Positions 56,635 to 64,000 of a DNA stretch of 64,000 bases are shown piece after piece. This DNA comes from Angiostrongylus vasorum (lineage: Eukaryota > Nematoda > Chromadorea > Rhabditida > Metastrongylidae), in NCBI GenBank assembly GCA_018806985.1, contig JADANN010000251.1, forward strand, positions 1,759,501 to 1,823,500, written 5' to 3'. The notes beneath the pieces are model-generated. The model saw nothing but the letters and a program-made list of their open reading frames with translations, made no database searches and was not told where the DNA came from. A program made the position numbers and the translations under genes. Within the stretch, counting starts at the first letter, position 1. Each line of letters begins with the position of its first letter.

Positions 56635-59162
56635 TCTTTTCACATAACAGTGATGAAAGTAGGAATGAGGGAGTAAAGGTAGAGATCAAACGATCATCAC
56701 TTTTTGAGTGCCTTGCATAATTACAGTTACTCTTGGTAAAATTATTTCCTATTGCACTCACCTTAGGTGAAATATGAGTGAAATATTGAATTGAATTTTC
56801 CTTCTTGATCGAAGTGAACCATTCACTCATTTATTTATTTCATATTTGTAAATTGCTCTTACTTTGCAGAAGCTGAACAACATGAAGCACATACAGGTCG
56901 ATGCAACGCTCAACTGAAAGATCAGTGCGTATCAAGTAAGCTGACCATTAAAGAGTGCTCTACTGTAGTTCGATTGCATCTGATAAGAGCTGACTGCGTT
57001 CCTTAAGATTCCCTTGCTTTTGCAAGATATCAATAAGCTCTAAAAAGGCTTACCAGGCTTTAACATCTCAGATGATGAATTGGAAAAAATGGATTCTATT
57101 AATATCAGCTAACTCTGAATTCGTTCTTGTTGCGCTCAGCACCCACCCACTGGATTAGTGTGCTTGACAGGCAGAACATCTTTTTTTTGTTTGAATGAGG
57201 CCCTTTATGAGCACTATTTTTTTTACAACAAGAGAGCCATGGGTAGCTCGGGGTTGTTGCGTAATGGGTCTGCTTACTTAATGGTGGTTCATTGGCTTCT
57301 CGAAGCAGCAGACATAAGCTTATTTGTTGGTGAGAAATGCGAACCTCCTTCAACGTAGTTTGCTACCACTGGCATTTCGTCGTCTGGCGAAAGCTAGTGC
57401 AGGATACAACTATCGCATCCGTAGGCTCAGCCATTTAGGTGTTTATGGATATAATTATTTCCTTACGGGAGTTATTTCAAGTTAATCCCATAAGGTAAAG
57501 TCATAGACTTCTTTTCTTGAACGCATTAATGTCTCATTCTCTCTCAGTGTACGTATATGGTCTACCTTGGTCACGTTATCACGGAACGTGTCACGTAGCT
57601 CCACTATTAACAGCCCGTAGTGATTTCCTAGGCTGACGGATCCGTGCCAGCATAATACAATACTTAGCACATCCGCAATTCGAACGATTTTTTCCAGCGC
57701 AACCGTTGCATATAGCTCAGCGTTTGCGTTTTGAAAGAGAACTACCGGAGCGAGAACATACAGTCTTCTCCGTTATTTGACTTTCCAACGAGCAAGAAAT
57801 CTGGCCTGACCTAATGCGACATCTACGTTCAGGAACCAAATCTTTTTGTTCAAAGAGAACGCATCAAAATCATTGCGTATAGTCGTGAATATGTTGTAAT
57901 ATATCAGCATAATGTGAATTATGTGGCAACATATTCCGGGCTGCCAGTTTACACCATTGATCATCCAAATTTAGAAAAAAGAAAGTAAAGCACAAGGACC
58001 AGTCCTTTTTTTGCCCATCCCATTGCTCACGGTAGTTTAAACTTAAGTTCATAAATGCTGCAGTTTGCAGCAAATTCATAGTTTATTAGATAATTACGTT
58101 GTCGACGGCGTCTTTATACGGCGATAGGTGCGCAAGAAAAAGAAAATCTCGTCAAATCCAATGTTAGTTCTCGTTAGCATTCTAAATTTTCCCACCGTAG
58201 TTAATTTTTTTTCTACTGGTTGAGATCATTGTTAACTGGCCTATGATTGGTCGGAAAACGCAGCTATTTAAAGGGCTACGCCCGCGACTCCCACTCATGA
58301 GGGCCGCATGAAGTAATAGAAAACGACGTTCCCCAAACTGATCTTCGTCTTGTTTCTACGTTCCTCTCAGCTAGCATTTTGATTGGATGTATAACCATGG
58401 CGCGATTTTCTTTTACTTTGTTTTTCCTGTAAACACGTGGTTTTTCCATCGAGAACTTAGAATTTTCTAGAACATTCGCTTTTTTTCCAGAAAATGTATT
58501 AGATACAGATAGAGTCTTGAAAATTAGATATAGAGCTCGCTTTTTCTTGCGGTGCCATTTTTTCTTTCTATTATTTTCTCTGCGCGTGTATTGGACCGGT
58601 TTTTATGCGGTTTGGTGTTATGCTAATGAAATATGCGGAAGAAATGTTTATGAATAGATAGAAATTAGCAAAGACATTCAACAAGATGAGTTTATGGTGA
58701 ATAAAACAGTCATCTGAGGATTCTGCCTCTTCTCAATTCGAGAAAATCCGGCGTTGTTTCACCAATCCACATAACTCATCGTTCCCATGCTTGCGCTGTT
58801 GATATCCTCACCGATGATTTAATATAATCTATGACAAACAAAAAATATTCATGTGACATTCGTGCCATTTATTCCGATTGTTTTCTGTTCTATTCTTCAT
58901 TACGAGAGCTGAATACTATTTGAGCTCAGCTGGCATATCCGTGGCGTTGCGCGTTGATTTCAATGCGTAACTGTTGAGTTCTGGTCTAAGAAATAGTCGA
59001 GTTCTTCAACTTTAAACCAGTCTATCTCAAATCTTGGTGAACTTTATCAGCTAAAGTGAAAATCGTTGAAATCTACAAGGTTTTATCATTTGCTAGAAAA
59101 AAAATCACTTCCAAAAATTGAAAGAGTAGTCTGCGATTTTTTGCATGGGCCAGCTTCTACAG
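56635..59162. other. Non-repeat stretch, possibly regulatory
   Basis: No coding exon or repeat copy recognised. It contains the promoter-like stretch at 58241-58300. Several open frames here overlap on opposite strands and look like chance. Confidence 0.35.
58241..58300 (+). promoter_or_regulatory. Candidate core promoter (inverted CCAAT and TATA-like)
   Basis: ATTGG (58246-58250, inverted CCAAT) is followed 15 bp later by TATTTAAA (58265-58272) and a locally GC-rich stretch. An ATGG in good context lies at 58397 but opens only 11 codons. It is upstream of the orphan exon at 59163 and, further away, the SLC17-like gene. Weak evidence. Confidence 0.2.
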
Positions 59163-59462
59163 ATAGGTAGAGCTAAGTCAATCACTGCTGCAATGTGCAA
59201 AGAGGAACTAGTTTTAACGAAACGAAGAGAAATGCGAAAGTTTAAGAACGTCACACATGAAGCTGCCATAGTAACGAATACGTTGTTTGTTAAGGAAAAC
59301 GAAGAGGAAATGTCATATTTATGGTTGAAGCGATCTCGATTGTCAAAAACAGTTCCATTAAAAGGTGGAAGGAAATTTACCAGTGAATACAGAAAAAGGT
59401 TTACGTCTATGTGGACTCCTTCTGGAGAGTGTTGTAAGATGAATCGAATGCCAACGATGTGA
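59163..59462 (+). CDS. Candidate orphan exon with SEYxxxF motif
   Basis: An open frame begins after acceptor-like CTTCTACAG (ends 59162). It runs to TGA at 59460-59462, or to a GTAAGA donor at 59434. The peptide is strongly charged (LTKRREMRKFKN, ENEEEMSYLWLKR) and contains GRKFTSEYRKRF. SEYxxxF resembles the repeated motif of MDM1/SAXO-type microtubule proteins, but one short match can be chance. A strong acceptor at 59684-59695 does not continue the frame, since the joined codon is TGA. Not assigned to any neighbour. Confidence 0.3.
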   Translation: MGRAKSITAAMCKEELVLTKRREMRKFKNVTHEAAIVTNTLFVKENEEEMSYLWLKRSRLSKTVPLKGGRKFTSEYRKRFTSMWTPSGECCKMNRMPTM

Positions 59463-59775
59463 AGGATTTTTTAATCGTGTTCCAAGTATTAATTCTCTTA
59501 TGTCCATCGTAATGTGGGCGTCTAGGAACTCGCAAAGACACTGCACAGCTGTCCCGAGTAGGTGAAAGAGAATTTTTCGGTGGGAAAAAGAAGAAAATTA
59601 AAAATGTCGGCTTTCACATGCAATAATTCCTAAGGGGGTTATGATGAAATGGAAGCGAACGAACGATTTGGACGACTTTTAATCGTTTCCCGTACAGGAA
59701 TTCTCGTGCGGGCGGCGATCATGTGGGCGGGGGATGTCTGAAAATTTCCAAAGATGTGGCACAAGCGGCCCAGAT

Positions 59776-59798
59776 GGGGGGTGGCTGGGTGGGTGGGT
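59776..59798 (+). other. G-quadruplex-forming motif
   Basis: Four or more G runs: GGGGGG, then CTGGGTGGGTGGG with single-T loops. It fits the G3+N1-7 pattern and is the only such site noticed in an AT-rich window. It lies in a short GC-rich island (59690-59810). Confidence 0.6.
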
Positions 59799-60157
59799 CC
59801 ACCCGACGGCGTGATGACATCGTAATGATGGAAAGTTGTCATTCTGTGTGTCTCTCAGTGTCATCTGTACGATCAGTTCCGCAATTATTCGGATTTTTCT
59901 TCTCTCAGCTCTGTAATTTTTCTCACTACGTGTGTGATCACGTCGAAACATTGAATGCTTCCTTAAATCAAGAATTTCTAGCAAACCACTTATGAATTAC
60001 CTTTTAAAGTTTGTAATACTGTAATTAACAATAGTATATAAAATTTCTTATAAGAAATATTGTTTTTGGGACTTTAATAAGCCTAATGTGGTCAATTAAG
60101 CTTGCAGAGTTAGGGTACGAATTAGTAGACATATTACAATTTTTTTTCACAGCAGTT

Positions 60158-60467
60158 CATATTTCTTCTTCTTCTTCTTCTTCTTCTTCTTTCTTTCTTT
60201 CTTTCTTCTTTCTTTCTTTCTTCTTTCTTCTTTCTTCTTTCTTCTTTCTTCTTTCTTCTTTCTTCTTTCTTCTTTCTTCTTTCTTCTTTCTTCTTTCTTC
60301 TTTCTTTCTTTCTTCTTTCTTCTTTCTTCTTCTCTTTCTTCTTTCTTTCTTTCTTTCTTTCTTTCTTCTTTCTTCTTTCTTCTTTCTTCTTTCTTCCTTT
60401 CTTCCTTTCTTCTTTCTCCTTTCTCCTTTCTCCTTTCTCCTTTCTCCTTTCTCCTTTCTCCTTTCTC

Positions 60468-60499
<32 letters not shown>

Positions 60500-60542
60500 T
60501 TCTTCTTTCTTCTTCTTTCTTCCTCCTCCTCCTTTCTTCCTC
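60158..60542 (+). repeat. Long polypyrimidine tract (TTC/TTTC/TTTCTCC)n
   Basis: About 385 bp of almost pure C/T on the plus strand in shifting units: TTC, TTTC, TTCTTTC, then CTTTCTC units at 60415-60470. It has mirror symmetry suitable for triplex (H-DNA). Open frames across it (Ser/Phe/Leu on plus, Lys/Glu/Arg on minus) are artefacts. Confidence 0.95.
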
Positions 60543-60889
60543 AGTGGACCTCACGTCAAAAGTATTAATAGTGGATTTGTTCTAATTTTGAACCAGCAGT
60601 TTTGTTTTGGGAAAATGTCTAGCAATGAAAAAAGTGTTTATATATTTTCTACGGCCACCAATGGAGCGATTTCTTACTTAGCTCAATAAGAATTTTCTTC
60701 TGTTTAACGGACATCATTCTGTTGCAACATTTTTTTTAAAACTGTATGTTAGATAGTACGACGTAGTGATTGTCGATCTAGCGCTTTCTTATCAAAAAAT
60801 CCTGTTATCGATTTATAGAACAACATGTTTATAACTGACCATTATTTCACCTCTGGACAAATAATCAACACCTTCGTGGATTATTAAGC

Positions 60890-61040
60890 TAACGCGAGAT
60901 TGAGAAAAGCTTTATTTGGCTGCTCATTCAACGTCTTCTTCTTCTTCAGTTCCTTCCTTCCTGAAGTTTTGTCTGAGCAAGACGAAAACGTCAAAACCTC
61001 ACCCGAATAGATCTTTTTTATTAATCTGGTATTCATTCAG
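60890..61040. repeat. Family H inverted dimer
   Basis: Left half (minus): ttaagctaacgcgagattga, tttatttggctgctcattca, acgtcttcttcttcttcag. Right half (plus): gtctgagcaagacgaaaacg, tcaaaacctcacccgaatag. Two core regions face each other ~25 bp apart. Confidence 0.6.
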
Positions 61041-62786
61041 TCTTTTAAGTTTTTCCACATGAAATTTTCTGATCAACTATCACACATGGTCGAATATCGG
61101 CTATCGAATAGCAGTTGAAGTGTTCGTGATCGATTTTCTTCAGTCATACAGTAATCTGAAAATTTCGTTGTCCAATTGTGGCACTTGAAGACAGTTCTGC
61201 GAAAGTGTTACCGATCAGCAGCTGGTCGTTCATCAGTACATGCACTCTCATTCAGCGACGTAATTATGACCAGCCGTAGTCATAAAATCGGAATCGCTCA
61301 TCGCATCGTCACTAAGTCACTCTGAACACGTTCGTGATAATCTGCTGCTGCATAAAAAGTTGTTCTGGCTAAGGGTGAATATCTTAGAGAAGTCCTTTTC
61401 CACCACGTCCGCCTCAGTTCTCTACTACTCTAGAACGTGTACTATTCCAGTTGTAATACTGATCTATTTAGAATTTTCCTATTTTTTTAATTCTTAGCAC
61501 AAGGAGACAGTGCCGTTACCTACTGCTAGCAAATATTTTTTTTAAACGCAGATGCTAAGTTTAAGGTCGATTTATAATCTGCGCTCACACTTTGTTTGGT
61601 GTACTTTTTTTACTCGTGAAAGATAGTTGATAAGTCAGTGAAGTTAAAAAACATGTCCTTTTCATTTCCTTATTTAAGAATTTGCTTTCCTAAATAGATA
61701 AGGAAGGTTTTCCAGTTGCTTTTTTGTCACTAAATCTGCTTCACTTTTTGCATTCTGTCCTCTTCTAATCTTCGTTGTCTTCTTCAGTTTTTTTTCCCTG
61801 CTTCTCCAAATACCTCATATGATCTCAGAGCATTACTCTTGTGTCAGATTTACGTTTACGTTTCTGGAACATTTTTCGTGAACACCATTAACTAACTCTC
61901 GACCTGAAAGTGATACGGTCGCGTTTACAGTACTCACATGGTCACGACACGATCAATTCGAAAAAGCAGGCGAATTACTGTCGAATTCGGTTCGACGGAC
62001 TTTTTTCCATGAAAAAGTGGGAGCATCGAGAACAACTGCATACGTTGGTGGAAACGGTAAGTGACTAAAATAGAACTCATTAATGCAGTACTTAAGGATT
62101 TACGATTATTGCTGGAAAAATAGCACACAGATGTATAAAAATAGCCCTTGGGGTTTCTCTCACCTATCAACGTCTAACAAAAAAACCTACTGGGCTGAAA
62201 ATCGGAGGCTGCGTTTCCCGAACCGGTTGACAAGCGATTTGATAGGAAAAGAGATTCGATAATTCATCCAGAAGACTGGTTATATCCAGTGTTGCTAATA
62301 GAAGAAAAAGAAAAAGTTTTCTAGGGAATTGACATTCTATTCGGAACAAATTTGTTATTCTAGATGTTGACTCAGAAATAACTTCTCTTGCACAACTTTA
62401 AGTTCTGTAATTTAGTTCTTAAACGAACCAAAACTTCCACTTGTTTTTGTCGATTTTTTTCCTGGTTTTAAAATCGACATCGAAAACAATTCCGAAGCTC
62501 GGATGTGGTCGGGTATTCATGAAAGCGAAACTATAAGTTAGTCATGTACTTCAGAAAAGCAGCAAATTATAAACTTCATTGCGATTGAAAAACAGCTTCT
62601 ACAACATTGTATCGTAACCACTTCTCATTTTTCGATTCCATTCTCTGTTGAGCGTCTAATTCATGAACGCATACGCTGTAAACTATTACTACAAAAAGCT
62701 CGTTATTGTATGTATCACTGTTGACATGTTGTTGTTGTTGTTATTGTTGGACAGACATAAGAAAAACATAAACAGACGTACCGTAA
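61041..62786. other. Stretch with no recognised feature
   Basis: AT-rich, about 1.7 kb, probably upstream of the SLC17-like gene. It ends with a (GTT)n run at 62724-62750. Regulatory sites may be present but none stands out. Confidence 0.35.
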
Positions 62787-62855
62787 ATGGGAAAACAGCA
62801 TCCCTATTCACGTAAAGATGTTAGGGATGTGATGATGATTCGTGAGAGCCAGAAG
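62787..62855 (+). CDS. Possible first coding exon of the SLC17-like gene
   Basis: ATG starts a 23-codon charged frame (MGKQHPYSRKDVRDVMMI, then RESQK). It ends in phase 0 at a GTAGGG donor at 62856. Exon 63713 also starts in phase 0, so the join is legal. A short cytosolic N-terminus before the first membrane segment is normal for SLC17 proteins. There is no other support. Confidence 0.35.
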
Positions 62856-63712
62856 GTAGGGAAAGTGAGGTGGGAAGGGAGGGAGCGAGGGAAGGAGACG
62901 AAGCAGGGCGTTCTCGAGAAAACTTATTTAGTGGGATCAACAGACTTCTGGCTTTATGGATTTGACACTGAATGGATGACAATGGATGAGAAAACAGCTC
63001 GGAATTTTCCTTCTCACACAAGCGTTATTCATTTAAATACCAAGTAGAAATCTCTCTCGCGGTTACCGTTTACTATTGTGTTATCGATTTTCCTGCGAAA
63101 ATATTTAACTAACAGCATTGTGGAGTCATTTGAAGACTGTTCTTCGTCTTAGTTGATCTATTTTTAACTCGTAAAATGTAAATCTGAACAAATTCTTTGT
63201 TTCAAAAGGTCCCTCTGCGTCCTCAACTCCAAAAGAGAATCGTGCTTCTCTTCCTGTTAGCTAAAATCTGACTAGAGCATTTCTTTGTTAAGAGAACAAT
63301 TCTGAGAAAATTCGAATACTTTTCATCTACTGTTTTTTCTTCAGTATTTAAATTTCACAATATTCAGCTATAGCGAACAAATATAGAGAGAAGAGAGAAC
63401 AAAGAGACCTTAGAAGTCGCTAGAAGATTGTAGGGAAAAATCAATGAGAAAGTAATGAACCGCAGAAAATTTCCTTGTTACCTCAAAATACAGACGTCTC
63501 CGTATTAAATGGTTCTCAAAGAAATTTCCATTAGTAGCAGATTATGGTCCTTTTTATAAGTGATAAATAAGTTTAATATGGCAGTAAAGCCAGCTCTTCT
63601 ATGAAATTCTATTTCGATTCACTTCTGGTCGTATTGCTACCCAAAGTTCCACAAAAGAGAAAGAAGAAGAACGAACCAAAAAAGGCAGTCATGTATGAAA
63701 TTTACGTTTCAG

Positions 63713-64000
63713 AATCGGTTCTTCTTGAAGAAAGTCCGATGGCAGATTTCTATTCTGGCACATATCGGGTTTGCAATTTCGTTTGGTATTCGGGCAAATT
63801 TCGGTGTGGCCAAGAATCGCATGGTGAACAACTTCACCGACGCCTACGGTATTTTTTCATGTGAGTTACTTTAGGGGGTTTTATGTTATTTTAAGACACA
63901 AAACTAATGAAGCACACAGCACTTTGTGTTTGCAATCCTTTGACAGATCCCCTTGAAATGCCTCATGATCTATCGACTCCAGGATACACTGCAGAGGTGA
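63713..64000 (+). CDS. SLC17-family (vesicular glutamate transporter-like) gene, 5' part, cut by window edge
   Basis: Exon 63713-63860 follows acceptor ACGTTTCAG and ends at donor TCAT/GTGAGT. The second exon starts at 63947 after acceptor CTTTGACAG and runs to or near the edge; a possible donor GAG/GTGA lies at 63997. The encoded protein has a basic juxtamembrane stretch (KKVRW), a hydrophobic first transmembrane helix (QISILAHIGFAISFGIR) and then ANFGVAKNRM, NNFTDAYG and PLEMPHDL. The FGIRxNxGVA signature right after TM1 is typical of SLC17 anion/glutamate carriers such as VGLUTs and EAT-4, and NNFT is an N-glycosylation sequon in the expected first luminal loop. These proteins load anionic transmitter into vesicles using membrane potential. 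A second donor (TACG/GTATTT at 63849) also keeps phase. Whether this is the eat-4 orthologue or another SLC17 paralogue cannot be told from ~65 residues. Confidence 0.75.

Noticed and set aside
58397..58432. ATG in good context after the promoter-like stretch
   Set aside because: The frame closes after 11 codons and has no donor; not a convincing first exon.
60086..60568. 160-codon plus frame and 135-codon minus frame
   Set aside because: They translate the polypyrimidine tract into Ser/Phe/Leu or Lys/Glu/Arg runs; low-complexity artefact.

Overview
This window looks like a gene-poor stretch of a nematode nuclear genome, most likely a clade V strongylid such as a hookworm. The support is dispersed coding exons with GT-AG boundaries and consistent phase, an SLC17/VGLUT-like transporter exon, and large numbers of degenerate RTE-type non-LTR retrotransposons, tRNA-derived SINEs and foldback repeats. 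There are no rRNA genes, CRISPR arrays, operons or bacterial-style features. Almost all long open frames here are chance or transposon-derived.

Layout. (1) About 1.2-1.5 kb: the last one or two coding exons of a + strand gene that starts outside the window. (2) 1.5-13.5 kb: intergenic or intronic DNA with copies of repeat families A, B, C, D, E and H, a (TA)n tract, and a CRE/E-box-like palindrome pair near 6.8 kb. (3) 13.56-22.20 kb: six coding exons of one + strand gene whose splice phases all agree. They encode a Pro/Ser-rich, acidic C-terminus of a protein I do not recognise. The introns hold repeats. (4) 22.2-28.5 kb: repeats and featureless DNA. (5) 28.5-38.6 kb: a transposon graveyard. 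It holds two RTE subfamilies (called R1 and R2 here) in several broken copies, one of them carrying a SINE insertion with an 8-bp imperfect target-site duplication. It also holds two (TA)n tracts and a mariner-like transposase relic. (6) 38.6-58 kb: more SINE, family A, family E and family H copies, and another R2 element split by a family E insertion. (7) 58-63.7 kb: a possible core promoter, one candidate orphan exon, a G-quadruplex motif, and a ~385-bp polypyrimidine tract. (8) 63.7-64.0 kb: two 5' exons of an SLC17-family (vesicular glutamate transporter-like) gene running out of the right edge on the + strand, with a possible first coding exon at 62.8 kb.

Most of the DNA is repeat-derived. 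I named the families from repeated occurrence inside this window (A ~385 bp, B ~285 bp tRNA-derived SINE, C ~350 bp tRNA-like SINE, D/E foldback-type elements, H ~350 bp with a hammerhead-like core). Element boundaries are good to roughly 10-20 bp and less for diverged copies. No search or alignment software was used.
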